A DNA stretch of 64,000 bases, taken from contig JAGKQI010000087.1 in assembly GCA_018806915.1 (NCBI GenBank), positions 1,488,001 to 1,552,000 on the forward strand. The letters run 5' to 3'. Shown piece by piece: positions 31,140 to 43,168 of the stretch. Each line of letters opens with the position of its first letter. Position 1 is the first letter of the stretch. Below the pieces are notes generated by a model that ran no database searches, was not told the origin of the DNA, and saw only the letters and a program-made list of their open reading frames with translations. The position numbers were made by a program, and so were the translations under genes. The DNA comes from Phytophthora colocasiae. Its lineage: Eukaryota > Oomycota > Peronosporomycetes > Peronosporales > Peronosporaceae.

Positions 31140-32566
31140 ATGAGCTCTGCGCTGGATACTTCGCCGTGGCTGGAGCCTGATCTAATGGGGATCCAATTGC
31201 CGCAGCCGCTGCCCCTGTCTCAGCCATCACCACCAGACAGCGACGAAGTGCTGTGCCACTTCCTTGAAGAAATGGCAGAGCTTGACCGTCAGGAGACGCC
31301 ATCGACTCCTGAGCCGAAAACTCTCAAACGCAAAGGAATTTCCACGCCACGACCGGCCAAGAAGGTGAAACAGACAACGACACAAACGTCTGTAAAGTTT
31401 CAGCCTCTAATTACAAAAATTAAGGTCCCTAAGGCGAAAGAGCCGATCACGAGGTGGAAGCGACGCAAACAGGGAGTTCGAGACGCTCCGAGAGCAGGCG
31501 GAGACGCTCAGCAAGTATGTAGCGTTTCTGCAGTCCCGTAGGACACCGGGACTTATGCTGCAAGATCCTATGAACTTCCCTCCTGAACTAGAACAGCTCT
31601 TCCAGATGCAGGCTGGGGGCTGGCAGGTCGCTGCGATTCATGAGATGCGACGTTGTCAAGCTTCGATACGGGAGAACCAGGAGCTAAAAGACCGACTTCA
31701 AGCCTGTGTACAGGTCTCAGGGAGAGTGCAAACAGCACTTAAGGCAGCTGAATCGATGAAAAGAGAGCAACTGAGTAGGAGCTCTCTTGCTGTGAGAGCG
31801 TTGCGAGTGGATATGATGATGAACGAGCGGTTCCAGGCTGGGGATAACGCAATGATCTTCGACATGCTGGAGGCAAACGTAAACGCCCGTGTCCACGAGA
31901 TACAGAACATCACCAAAGAAGCATCACAACCGGTGCTAACTGCAAACACTGAACAAGTTTGCATCTGCAGGAAGGATGAAACACACCCTATGATGCAGTT
32001 CAAGACGACACGTGTGATGCCTTATGATGCTGAAACAGTGTCCAGTGTGTGTTGGCGAGTGGCTGAACATGGTTGGAAACGACAAGGAGCTCGAGTAGTT
32101 AGAAGATCAGCCGATGTCGTCTCGTCCGACTGGTGCTTCGCAGTTCATCTTGACAATGGTGAGAACGTGGAGATCCGAGTTCGATCCGTTGCGAAACGAT
32201 TCAAGGTACATGAAGGCTTTGTCGTCATTGCTGAGTCCACTACGGAGTGGCCTGCTCACTTAGCAGCGACCGGTGTCTGGTCTCGCGTGACGAAGGAAAG
32301 CGGATGGGGGCTGGTACATCCATATCTGACGAAAGGGAACGGATCGGCTGCACAAGGCACATCATCACAGCCACCTGCGTCTGTGTCAAGGTTCGTGATG
32401 TCCATCAGGACTTGACACGGACACCACCCGGAAATTACTGGGCAGTCCAGCTGTAAGCGACGTCGTGGTTCCGTCCTTCCGCAAACTCATTCACAACCGG
32501 CAACAATGCGTGGACAGCCGCCTCATGGACACTGCATTTACAAGTCCGTCCATATCCGCTATTTAA
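31140..32566 (+). CDS. M96-like type A protein with frameshifts
   Basis: ATG 31140 starts MSSALDTSPWLEPD. The N-terminus carries VLCHFLEEMAELDR and a basic KRK/KKVK stretch. At RWKRRKQ the frame breaks near 31460 in a GGG run. The 31555-32415 frame continues with a coiled coil, MIFDMLEANVNARVHEI, RVMPYDAETVSSVCW, VAKRFKVHEGFVVIAES, TEWPAHLA and TKESGWGLVHP. A second break near 32390-32430 leads to the C-terminal SDVVVPSFRKLIHNRQQ and the stop at 32564-32566. Domain content is complete. The gene's promoter region is now adjoined by a hAT end. Confidence 0.75.
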
Positions 32567-32679
32567 TTCTTGTCAATACCCTTGACTTTTTGAAAAGAAG
32601 AAGACCTTTTTGTTGATGTATCTCAAAAAGAAAATATATGGCACATGTTTAATATCTTTAAAAACTTGGTTGATCGCTA

Positions 32680-33936
32680 CTATACCCCTCGCATCTTGGA
32701 GTGGATCATCTCGTCGAGGATGGCGTTCTCAAGCATCTGCTCGCGTGCGTCGAGGATCTTACGGTAGGACGGGATTACGACGTCGGTGAGCATTTGCAGG
32801 CACTCTGGCTGGTCCATGTCGATCGCTGCCGACAGACCAGGCGTCATGCAGACGCATGTCTGGAATAAACTCAATGGAGCAGCACGCCCGCTCTTGCTGG
32901 GGAAGTTCTGCACCACACAATAGCCACGTTCACGGATCGGGACGCTGCTCGGGTTGTTACGAAGGTAGTCCTTGGGCCAGTCCCCCGTGCCTTCCCACAC
33001 CAAGACGATACGGTCGTGCTCCACGAATCGACGGCAAACACCACGAAGGAGCACAGGGATGCCGTTCGTGTCATCTTGTAGCATGCACTGCCGTTTGAGG
33101 TACATGACGTCTCCGTCTCCTCCTTCAATAGCAGGGTTGTTCCCAACGTTCACCGCCGCGTTCTTCATAGCTCCCTTCCACATAGCTCCGCCGATGGCAT
33201 CCAGTGGGAATGGAGCGACTTTTGCCGTTGTGAACCGGACGTACGTCCCCTGTTTATCACCAGTGACAACGCGTGCGTCAAAGAGGTCCGTCTTGCTCTC
33301 GTTGAGTCCAGCGTCTCTAAAAACCTGAGCCAATTGATCGTACTGGTCGGCAACGCTCTTCTCCATCTGACTGAACACTGGGCGTCCACAGTAGGCTCGT
33401 ACTCAAGTCGTCCAGCGCTATACATACAGGGGTTGAAGGTTGCGTGCATCTCTGCATCTTTTTGTGCCTGTTTCCGACAGGCCTGTAGCATAGCCCGCAG
33501 ACGGTTAGCGTCGATTTGTTTCTTGGTCTGCGGCATCTTCCTCCTCCTAGCGGCTGCAAGTCGAGCCTCCAAGTCCTCCACATCCTGTTGCAATGTCTTA
33601 ATATCGTCGTCCGTTGATCGACATCGCTGTCTCTGCGTTTGGTTGGGGTTGCAAAGGGGCAGCCTCGCTTCTTGTTGTTTGCTGCGTATTTCTTCATGTT
33701 TTGCGCTAGAATCGACGCGAGGAAGGCGTCGCGCTGATCTTTAAAGCTGGGATGTCCGTGAACACGGCCGTGTCGGCGACATTACGGACGCGCAATGCAT
33801 TCGATCGTTTCTCCTCGTTGCTGGCAAAACCGGAACTGAGCGGCTTGGACAAAGGGGAGGATTCCTCCGAGGAAAGCGTTTCACTGATGAGAGCCTTAAG
33901 TTGCGTGAATTCTCCAAGCAGTAAAAACGGCGACAA
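32680..33936 (-). CDS. M96-like type B protein with frameshifts
   Basis: The last 232 codons (33378-32680) are open: MEKSVADQYDQLAQVFRDAG, FTTAKVAPFPLDAIGGAMW, FVEHDRIVLVWEGTGDWP, RERGYCVVQNF and a C-terminal SYRKILDAREQMLEN. Upstream, VEDLEARLAAARRRKM (33593 frame), MKKYAANNKKRG (33697 frame) and FTDIPALKIS (33936 frame) read as one protein if three single-base changes near 33745, 33605 and 33380 are allowed. The start is uncertain; no ATG precedes the first frame closely. It is convergent with the gene at 31140, about 110 bp from its stop. Confidence 0.7.
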
Positions 33937-34059
33937 TTGTTGTAAAGAAAGTTGAGCAACTTGGAGAAGTGCAACATAAGCAAATGTGATTTGCGAGGGG
34001 GTTTACAAACTCCAAGTACAATGGAAAATCGCATAAGTTGCACGAAGAAATCGGATTGC

Positions 34060-35195
34060 GGCCGAGCCTGGCTTTAACCGTTTACGCTTGAAAGACGTCG
34101 AATCAACTGGAGTAGAAACGCGGCTCTTCAATGAATCGATCCATTTCAGTAGCTGATAATGGTTTCCACTGATTGGTTGATATCATTTTAAACCAATCAC
34201 ATGAAAACGGATTTAAAGGAAGTGTGATGGTGGTCCCACTCATAGTGGAGCCAAGTCACCCCGATTACGGCCACGAAGCGTCCTCGAAGCCCTCGCTTTT
34301 TAGACGCTCCAAACCAGATTTCCAAATTTTATCAACTCTAAATCCAGCCTAACACGTATGACAGTCGAGTGCTGTGCACTTGCATCCCCTTGCGCCAGCA
34401 TCCAGCATAAATGCAGCACAAGAGCTTTGTGATATCCTAGCGATATGATGGCAAAGACTGCCATCTTATCTAAGCAGAGAGGTCCTGATCATGGCCATTA
34501 TGCGTGCCTGTGCCGCGTTCAACCACCGACCGTCGAATCCCACCGAACGTATCATCGGGCCGGTGATTCAAAGCTGGATGAGTGGCAAAAGATTGCGGCG
34601 CTGCGCGTGACGCGTCGCTGTCTGAGTGACTTCAGGTTACACACACGGGGCAAACTCCGGCTGTCTGGGTCCGCACATGATCCCTACAACGAGGCAACGG
34701 ATGATGTTAAATAGAGCCAAATGATCGAGCATCGTAAACTTTAAGCTCCGATTGTCGCTCCAGCGTCCCGATGGTGTTTTAAGGCGTGATCAGAGCCTAA
34801 AGGCGCTGTGGAGGCGTCGCTTTTCGCAGATGGAAGCTTCAGCATGGGTGTGTTAAACACTTCGTGGTTGAGAACAGACCCGATTGGGAGATACCTACCC
34901 GTGGAGTAAACGAAAAGAAACTGATCGATTACTTTCAGATCTCTACGCTGCCGTATGCTGCGGGAACAAGGCAAGATTCCGCGCGAAGCAATGCTTCGGA
35001 AGCAACTGCAGTTAGGAGTGATCGTAGTTGTTGGAGTTCATTTAAAGTTAATTTTCCCTCGATAAAGCTTCTAGCAACTCGAGGTGGTCTTTGCCTTTTA
35101 ATCTAACGTAAAAGCTTGAAAATGAAAAACTCAAAGTGTTAATTTCGTTCATTAGTAGCTCAATCACGAGCATTTACTTCGGACTTGTTCAAGCT
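34060..35195. other. 1.1-kb intergenic region, nothing recognised
   Basis: No gene, TIR pair or RNA gene could be supported on either strand. Several short open frames exist, such as 34445-34714, but they lack motifs. The region is the upstream side of the minus-strand gene ending at 32680 and the downstream side of the gene at 35196. Confidence 0.5.
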
Positions 35196-36502
35196 CTAAT
35201 TGTGACGAGACGAGTCTAACAGGAAATTCTCTACGGATTGATGATGCGAGCTGAGGATCTCTCGAAATGAAGGAACCACAATGTCCCCAAAACTGCCAGT
35301 AAACGTTCCACAACCCCCAACTCCTCCATTCGGACGAAGTTTTATATTCGTTTGGAGGTGGCACGCATGCGGAGTAGCTTCGTCCGACTGACCCGGTTGC
35401 TCGTTCACAATAACATGTCCTTCCTCTTCGGTTGCCTGCTTCCAAGCAGCCGAGGTTGGGTAGTCCACTGACCATTCGGAGCATGACTCAACCAAGACAA
35501 CCATACCAATCGGAGTAGCAAAGCGTTTTGCGACTGCATGGACGACAACATTCACAGTGTTCCTATCGAGGGGGGTCGTAAATCGAGACGACATGCCAAC
35601 AGTATCGTTCGAACGCCGACTCACACGAACATGTTGGTCACTGCTCACTCCGCCCAGCCTAATAATCTGCCAAATAGTGTCTGCTGTTGTGTCTTGAGCA
35701 AACGGTAGAAGGCGAGCATGTTTGAACTCCACCGCAGCAGCTTCTCTCTCGTCTTTTCGGCAGACTCGAACCTGTTCTGTTGCACCTTCCAGTACAGATT
35801 CATAAGCTGCTTGGATAATGGCGTCGAGCTCGAAGAATCGGGCTGCTAATTTCCCTTCAAGCTTGTCAAATATCCCGTTAGTTCCCGGGTGTAGCCGACG
35901 ACTCATGATGATTCCAATTCGCATAGCATTGGCGAAACTAGTTCTGCTGGAAATTTGTTTATCGTGCTGCGAATTCGCTTGGATCAGTTGTGTATGAAGT
36001 TTCTCGAGAGCCCACGCGCATGTCTGCAGCTCAGTCTTTAAGCGGATGTTCTCGCTCTGAGAGTTCTGACATTCCTCCCGAGCGATCTCAGCCACAGATT
36101 TCCACATTTCCTGGCCTTCAGTTAGCATTTCTGGGACCGGTTTAGCAGCTCTGTGCTCACGTTGCAGCTGCAGGAACGTAACTTGAGTTTCCAGAGCTTC
36201 GGACTCGCAGCGTAGAGCTTGTAGCTCTTGTTTTCGTCGAAGCCAGGACGTGCTTCTTCGCTTTGGCTTGGTTGAGACTTGAGGTTGCTCTTGGCACTTC
36301 GATGTTTTTAATTTTTCAGTGCCGGTTCAATCTCCAGTCCCAGTCCTCGTTGCTGTTTGGGCTCGGAACCGTTCTGCCTTGGGGTGTGTACATGTAGACG
36401 TTCAAGTTCATCCATTTCTTGCAGAAACTCGGATAGGACAAAGTCACCGTCGATTGTGTCTATGGAGAGTGGTGGGATGCTGGTCTCAAGGAGAGGCGCC
36501 AT
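35196..36502 (-). CDS. M96-like type A protein, one frameshift
   Basis: The likely start is ATG 36502 (MAPLLETSIPPLSID), chosen by alignment with the relative at 38491. The N-terminal FVLSEFLQEMDELERL motif is followed by a frame break near 36310 in an A-rich run. Then come TSWLRRKQELQALRCESEAL, a coiled coil (ENIRLKTELQTCAWALEKL), NGIFDKLEGKLAARFFEL, VEFKHARLLPFAQDTT, VAKRFATPIGMVVLVES, SEWSVDYP and the C-terminal GDIVVPSFREILSSHHQ. Tandem with its closest relative at 37226, in the same direction. The two look like a local duplication. Confidence 0.78.
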
Positions 36503-36559
36503 GTCTCGTGCTCGATGGTTCTCCATGCCCCGCAAGTCGGAAAGTGATTAACGTGGGAA

Positions 36560-37225
36560 GGCTTTGTCCTGTGTTGGTGGCGTCCATTTCGCCATATTCC
36601 AGCACCATCAGGAATTTGATTATGGCAATTGACGTTAGATCGCTGAAGAATGTGGCGTAAGGATGGATACACAGACGCATGAACAATATCCAGCACTTGA
36701 CGAACGTCTTTGACCAACTATAATATATTATGGAGATCGACAAATTTCCTACCGTTATATTAGTCGCAAAAGCTGGATGATGCCAATCGGAAGCAGTTGC
36801 TATTCGTGCTTGCTCTCAGTGATGATGCAGGTGAACTGTACTGGAACTCGTTGGATACTGGTTGTTGCTAGCACTAGTCTTGGCGTCTGCTATTTGGCAC
36901 TACATGTACACTGAATAGCCGGCATTTTTCGTGGTGAACCGCTGGATCTACACTCCAATGTGGATTTCCCACATCATTTAGTTAACTACTCAAGTATGAA
37001 ACCCTGCCTGTTCATGTATTCTCTACACTGCAAACTGCTTCAAACAGCAAAACAATCAAGAACTGAAACCCCTATAATGTGAAATCATCGTAATCGTGTT
37101 CAAGTTTGCGCCCTCAGTTTTGGAAGTATTATGCACTTCGCTTGTATACTTTAAAAAGTAGTTTCCAGCATTCACCGTAAACTGGATTGAACTCACGTTT
37201 ATATATTCCTTCATTTGCTTATACT
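36560..37225. other. Spacer between tandem M96-like genes
   Basis: Upstream region of the 35196-36502 gene and downstream region of the 37226 gene. No coding region is supported. A TACATGTACA palindrome lies at 36901-36910. Confidence 0.5.
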
Positions 37226-38491
37226 TTACTGAGCGCGTATTGTGTGGTTCGAGTCTAACAAAAAGTTCTCGACGGTTTGATGGTGTGAACTCAGAAGGTC
37301 ACGGAAGGACGGGACGACGACATCAACTATGGTACTCGTCAATGAGGCCGAATTGCCTCCCGGAGGTCCTTTCGGACGAAGTTTCACTGATGTTCTGAGT
37401 TGGGACGCTCGTTGATTCGCATCGTTACTCGATTTCAGTGGGTACTCATGCACAACCACCCAACCACCCTCCTCCGTCGTGGACCGTAACACTTCCGAGC
37501 CAGGATATTTGATGGACCATTCAGAATGCGCTTCAATTAAAGCGACCATACCAGTGGAGACCGCAAAGCGTTTAATCACAGTGTGTACATCCACATCCAC
37601 ACTAGCATTGCAACCAAACGGCATCGAGTGGCGAGATACCATTGTAACCGTATCTGAAGTGATCCGTACAACCTTAGTGTTGGTTTTGGTAACCACCCCA
37701 CCCAACCCGATGATCTCCCAAATGGAAGTGGCCATAGTATCTTCTCCGAATGGCAGCACGCGAACGTGTCGGAACTCCACTGCAGCAGATGAATGGTTTT
37801 CTTCTCGACATATTTGCACAGAGGCCCCTCCCTGTGCCGGTCGCTGGGCTTCATGCATGATCCAGGCGAGTTCGTGGAATCGAGCATTAATTCTTTGTTC
37901 CAACATGTTTAAGACATCTTCATTGGCGAAATTCAGTACGCAAGTTGTTGGCCGCAGTCCACCCAAACGGCCTTCAATCATCAATTCGTTGCTAAGCAAC
38001 TGTTGGCGTCGGGCTTCAGCAACAGCTAGTTGTCTTTGTATCATCTCCGCTGCGCGTGCGTACATTTGTACCTTGTTTTTTAACTTCTCGTTCTCATTTT
38101 GAGAAGTTTCGCATTCTTGTCGAGCAATAAGCGCCACCGATTGCCACATTCCTAAGTCCTCACTGACTGTCTGCATACTTGGTGGAAACGAAGCTCGACG
38201 GTCAATCTCCATCCGCAAGAAGGCCAAATGTGTCTCTAACGCTTCGGATTCGCTGCGTAGAGCGCTAAGTTCTTGCTTGCGACGCAGCCATGACGTGCTC
38301 CGTCTTTTTTTCGGTGCTCCTGGGCCTTTCACTGGTTCAGGAGCGACAAGGAGTCCTTGTCGAAGCTTGGAGTCGATGAACTCGTGAGAAAATTCTTGAA
38401 AACAGTCAACTTCATCCAATTCGTGCAGGAAATTGGAGAGAATCAAGTCATTCTCGGTCGTTGAGTGGCGGAAGGCGAGTTGTGGGGTCAT
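37226..38491 (-). CDS. M96-like type A protein, intact
   Basis: A 421-residue protein from ATG 38491 (MTPQLAFRHSTTEND). The frame is open further up but without another ATG in a family-like context. Motifs in order are LILSNFLHELDEVD, KKRRSTSWLRRKQELSALRSE, a long coiled coil (ENEKLKNKVQMYARAAEMI), DVLNMLEQRINARFHEL, EFRHVRVLPFGEDTM, VIKRFAVSTGMVALIEA, SEWSIKYP, EEGGWVVVHEYP and VDVVVPSFRDLLSSHHQ. No internal breaks. It pairs with the frameshifted neighbour at 35196 and shares a conserved upstream 16-mer with it. Confidence 0.82.
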   Translation of the reverse strand: MTPQLAFRHSTTENDLILSNFLHELDEVDCFQEFSHEFIDSKLRQGLLVAPEPVKGPGAPKKRRSTSWLRRKQELSALRSESEALETHLAFLRMEIDRRASFPPSMQTVSEDLGMWQSVALIARQECETSQNENEKLKNKVQMYARAAEMIQRQLAVAEARRQQLLSNELMIEGRLGGLRPTTCVLNFANEDVLNMLEQRINARFHELAWIMHEAQRPAQGGASVQICREENHSSAAVEFRHVRVLPFGEDTMATSIWEIIGLGGVVTKTNTKVVRITSDTVTMVSRHSMPFGCNASVDVDVHTVIKRFAVSTGMVALIEAHSEWSIKYPGSEVLRSTTEEGGWVVVHEYPLKSSNDANQRASQLRTSVKLRPKGPPGGNSASLTSTIVDVVVPSFRDLLSSHHQTVENFLLDSNHTIRAQ

Positions 38492-39442
38492 GACAGGTGG
38501 TTCGAGTTGTCCCGCAAGTCGGAAAGTGTTGGATAGACTTCTGTCTCTCCATGACGAATGATAGCTGGCACCTGTGGCACAGGTAGCGCACACTGTGCGC
38601 GATCAAATCGAGGATTATGGCAAAACGATCGAGTCGATGTAGGATCGTAAGCTGGGATCAAACACCTGGACGCGGGTGGATACACAAGTACAGTACTGTA
38701 CATGTACAATATCCAGCTGGACATTGACTCAGTCTGGAAAACATACACTGGTAGCTTTCACTCACGGACCAGAGTACAGTGTACATGTACATGTAAGTCT
38801 AGTTTATGGGGTTTACTCTCCCTCAAGAACCGACAAGTACTCTTGGCCGCAATCGCTCGATCAAACAGGACTACCTACATGTATTCGTATGTTGCATGTA
38901 AATGTACGTGCTGATCTTCTGCTTCTGTAGTACAGTACACTGTACATTTGCACATCAGACGAGTGTGCCTGCGGTGTCCGACTCGGGAAAATCGTCTCGG
39001 CATCAAGTGGCCCTATTCCAGCTTTCCCATAATTATTTTCTACATGTCCTCGTATTTTTGGATACAGCGGCAAGCCTTAGTGCGCGCGGCAAACTTCCAG
39101 CGGAGACTGCGTCAAGCAATGGACACCTCACGTGACGTGATCATCTCGAAAGGAATGCCATTTCTGCTGCGCGAAGCAGCAAAATGTACAGTATGCTGCA
39201 TGCATGTCAACTGCGATCATACCGCAAGCGGAACGGCATGCAAAGACAACAGAAATATTTCAACTTGCTTTGCGATGTAGAGTATGTCGTTCATCATTCT
39301 CAACGTGCTTCAATACTTCATCCTCCTCAGCTGCTGGCACTCCCACAAAAGTTTGCTGGTGGAGTGACTCCAACAAGTAAATCTAAACCTGTCTATGGCT
39401 TCTGCCAACACCAACAATACCAAATGAGTACTATTAATAGTA
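38492..39442. promoter_or_regulatory. Upstream region rich in GTACATGTAC palindromes
   Basis: This region lies upstream of the intact minus-strand gene. It carries GTACATGTAC at 38698-38707 and 38781-38790, plus several partial copies (CTACATGTA, TGTACAT) to about 39050. Open frames here look like by-products of the palindromes. Whether it is a promoter feature or a repeat remnant is unknown. Confidence 0.35.
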
Positions 39443-39631
39443 TTAAGTAGCAAGTCGTCTGCATTTGGTGAGGGCATCGCGAACAAGCACTCCACTGTGG
39501 AGTGCATTCAACGTTGCATCCGACCACTGTTGGATTTTTTTCATGGTGCCGCGCACATCACCGCCGTAATCCAATTCAGCTCGTAATCGGGGCTCTGAAC
39601 CCACCCTGATTTTGTTTACATACGACGCCAT
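39443..39631 (-). CDS. Small 62-residue hypothetical protein
   Basis: A short frame from ATG 39631 (MASYVNKIRVGSEPRLRAEL) ends after DALTKCRRLAT. Its composition is balanced and protein-like, with an internal WSDATLNALHSG. I do not recognise the family. It could be a small conserved gene or the first exon of something larger. No introns or neighbours help to decide. Confidence 0.3.
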   Translation of the reverse strand: MASYVNKIRVGSEPRLRAELDYGGDVRGTMKKIQQWSDATLNALHSGVLVRDALTKCRRLAT

Positions 39632-39735
39632 ACCGTAATTATCGCTGTGTAGAGCTTGTCGGTGTTGCCACTTTGTTTATTTATTCCTTGTCATAGTTAT
39701 AGCCTCAAAACTGTTCTACACTTTAGTGGCGTTTT

Positions 39736-41631
39736 TCACCGAGTAGCTTCCTGCTTGAGCTCGACCTTGGGCGATCGCTGGTAGCCGTTCTTGGCGTCAA
39801 TAACGCCATTCGCGAGCATATTTTCGACATTGCGTTGGCGTTTGTTCCACATGCCGCGATAGCATGGCGCCACCAGCTCAGCAAGGCCGTGAATGTTTTG
39901 CCGACTCTGCTCGGCCGAGACGCCGCAGAGCTGGTGCATCAGGTACGAGCAAAGCTTCAGAATACTCGAGTGCTCGCCTGTAGATTTACGTAGCGGTTCT
40001 AGAAGACCCCAGCCACAGTTTCGATCTCAACGCCCTTGGCACTGGAGCTTACATGGGAAGGCGGTTGGGGCACTCGGCCACCGATTCCCAAACCAATACG
40101 ACGCGGCCAGTGGGTTCGTCGACCACGCGGCGAACCACGCAGCGCATGATGAGTTCGGCGTCGGGCGCGCGGTGTTGCCGCAGGGGCATGGAGCTCTTGA
40201 AGCACAGAGTGTCATTGGTGGTACCACCAACAACAGTGGCCTCGGATTCGTCTTCCATGCTCTTCCAGACGGCGGCTGCACAGGCTTGCACGTTGAACGG
40301 CAGAATCTTGGCATCTTTGACCTCCATCACGGGGCCACGACGTTCGTCTAGGATCATCTGAGTTTCTTGCAGCTCCTGCTTGTCCCGCGTAAGGCCGCCC
40401 TTTTCGAACACAGCTTCCATCTCGGCCAGCCGCGCATCCAGGCCAGAAGCCAGCGAGGCGAAGACGGCCGTTTCTTCGGCATCACTGGTGCGTGGTCGCT
40501 TGACGCCAAGCACAGCAGCCGATGTCTCAGCGTCGGATCCCGAACTCATGGACGACTTGCATCTCTTCCGCAAGAGCTTCTCGAGACCCTTGGAGATCTT
40601 TAACTGTTCTTGGATCAAGCCCTTGAGTCGTAGGTTCTCCATCTCCGCTTTGCTCTTCTCTTCCTTCTGGTGCTGCGCCATGCGCTCCCACACGGAACGA
40701 CCATGAGGCCACTGGTAGACTCACCTGCAGATTCCAGACCCATCAGTGGTGCCGAGGTTACAGCAACTGGAGAGTGAGGTGACCGCTCAGGCTGTCGAGC
40801 AGGCTCTGTTTTGATTCCACTGTTCATGACCGTCGGAATCGCCCGAGAACAGGGCATCCTGGATCGCACGTGCTCAAGTTCACGCTGAAGCTCCTGGACC
40901 TGTGCACGCAGCCTCGTGAGCTCATCTTTTTGGCGTTTACGAGAGTTGTTGACTGCTCCGGAAGCTCCAGCACCCCGGCCTCTCTTGGGTGGGCTAGGAA
41001 GTAGTAGCAGCTGGCATCGGCATCGGCCGTGCAGCAGGTGAGAGCCCGTTGGGACTCACACCCGTAGATGTAGGGTCTGTGTAGAGTAGCTCTGCGTCAT
41101 GTTGGCCGAGTTCGGGAAGGCAAGTCGCTGGTCACCACGGATGGAAGGGATCACCATCTTTGGCAGTGATGGCAGCAGGGCCGGACTGCCCATTGAACTG
41201 TTGTTTTGTGGTCGTAGAGAAGGCAGTTGCGCCGGAGTCTTCTGATTCTGTGAGTTGCTATTGTTACCAGAGCGAGCTAGAAGCTCGACAATCGTTAGAG
41301 CTGTGGCATTACGTCGTTCAGCGTCGTCGTTGCTGTCGTCGCTTTGGGGGAACGACGCGTGTGGCAGGAAGCTGTTGCGGCTGCCAGTAGAGGTGGAGCG
41401 CAGGTTGAGCGGGGGGAAGACGGCCGGGCTGGCCATGGCACTGTGTGGAGACGACTCGGAGGAGGAGGATTGCTTGCGTCTCGGAGACTGCGAGTGCTGA
41501 ACTGCCAGGGGCCCCATGCTTGTCTTGCGCAGGAATTGGGGGGCTTGTCCACGGAGCTGCGCGTTGGCGAATGTTAGGCGAATGTTGATGCCGACAACTG
41601 CACGGCCGAGAAAAGAATAATCACGCGGCAT
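39736..41631 (-). CDS. M96-like type B / bZIP-like protein, multi-frame
   Basis: Exon 1 starts at ATG 41631 (MPRDYSFLGRAVVG) and encodes a long Ser/Pro/Asn-rich region. A 66-bp GT-AG intron (40994-41059) gives an in-frame join to PPKRGRGAGASGAVNNSRKR and QKDELTRLRAQVQELQREL, a bZIP-like basic region and zipper. A frame break near 40700 precedes WERMAQHQKEEKSKAEMENL and the START-like region (ASGLDARLAEMEAVFEKGG, KILPFNVQACAAAVWKS, RVVLVWESVAECP). Breaks near 40085 and 40020 lead to GWGLLEPLRKSTGE and the final AELVAPCYRGMWNKRQRN. All expected domains are present but three indels are needed. Confidence 0.65.
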
Positions 41632-41649
41632 TTTTCGGAAATTTGAGAG

Positions 41650-42920
41650 ACGGGAGAATAAATAGTCAAGTGTAAAGTGATATCTGTTTGAGCAGGTTGT
41701 TTTAGTTGGCCATTACAAACACTACCTTTGACATTCTATCGGGATGCGTTTCCCAACTTGGGTCTAATCCTGCGCGCTCTAAACACGGTTGATTGTTGGC
41801 CAAACGATGTCGACCACCGGCGGCCAGGGGACGCCCTTTCCCAGATTTGTACCGTAAACCAGACGCTTATCATATACCTGCCAAAGACGATCGTGACCGT
41901 GTGGAATGACTGCACACTTTAAACCGCCGACTAGTAGGTGTATGTACATATTAATTACTGATATGGCACCATAATTCCAGGATGAAGTTGGGTACCCCGT
42001 AAAATCAACGTGGTGCGACCCGTGTGGGTGAGCATTCCTGCCCTGCTGAATCGTAAGACGAACAGAAGGAGAGGTAGGATCGCTAGAGCTTGGGCCGAAG
42101 CCGTTGAGCAGTTGCAGTAGGACAGAACTGTTGGCCATGGCAAGTGGGGCTGTGAGAAGTCTGAGAAGAACTTGGCGTGTAGAATCTTGTTCCCCAGCGC
42201 TGATTGGCTGACTTGCAGCTGGCTCCCAAAAGGCGATGACGCAGGCTCAGGACCACTGTTGATGACTATGGCACATTGCTTACGCTCTGGAGCGAAGGCC
42301 GATCCGTCTGTTGCACCAAAACCGCTCTGCTGCCAACTTGGCAGTGCCAAGACAATAATGTCTTGAAGACATACCGGTGCAGCAAGTGCTCATTGATCGT
42401 TGGTCACACATATCGGTACACCTGACCACCTCATTGATATTGTATGCTGGCTGAAGTTGGTACCATTTCAGGCAACTAACCGACAGGAACTTTCATGTGC
42501 ATGGCATACCTACTGTTGGCGAGATTACAGACACTTGTTGGCCTGTGCCGACCGTCAACATAGTGGACACGGTTGCCGTAGGTAAACCTGTCCCAGACGT
42601 TTTGATTTTGCTTGTTGCTTCTAGTTTCTGCATATTCCACTCGATTACGCTTGGTGCATCTGGAGCACAAACAACGAGGCATTCTTGCTGGATCAAATCC
42701 GCCTTATAACTACTTCAAGTACTGTACCTGGTAGGCATCGGTTGCGTCTGAGATTGAGACTATTGTACGGGACAGTGCACTTGGCCCCACTCGAACTTCA
42801 ACATCAGGTAGATCAAGGCGTGGTGCAGTCAAAACTGTCGCCACTGCGCAGCAAACACATAGAATCTATAGATAGATATCAAAGCTGCCCTCTGGGCCAA
42901 AATCGCTAAGCAGCGTTTAT
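41650..42920. other. 1.3-kb region without a supported gene
   Basis: Several open frames of 60-130 codons occur on both strands but overlap each other and show no motif. No clean TIR or LTR pair was found. It may be intergenic DNA upstream of the 41631 gene or old repeat material. Confidence 0.45.
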
Positions 42921-42922
42921 TT

Positions 42923-43168
42923 TTGAGCGAGCACGGCATGCCTCAAGGCGTGGGTCTCACAGCTGGCGAGAAGAAGTTTGTGGTGAATGTACACAACTTC
43001 TTCACCTCTGCACGCACGCAAGGCCTTACACGAAGGGGACGAACGCGAGACATTGTTGCAGAGTGTCTTGGGATCTCGTCTAACACTGTCAAGCGCGTGA
43101 TGCGCGACTTTAGGAGGCAACCGGGCTTGCCGTTCGAGGTGAGTTGGCCCAATTCCAGCAAAACATGA
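42923..43168 (+). pseudogene. Transposase-like helix-turn-helix fragment
   Basis: An 81-residue frame encodes LTAGEKKFVVNVHNFFTSAR and then RTRDIVAECLGISSNTVKRV. This has the shape of a DNA-binding N-terminus of Tc1/IS630-like transposases seen in oomycetes. No catalytic part follows and no TIRs were found, so it is probably a truncated relic. Confidence 0.45.

Noticed and set aside
34060..35195. Hidden transposon in the spacer
   Set aside because: No inverted or direct terminal repeats with a TSD could be found by eye.
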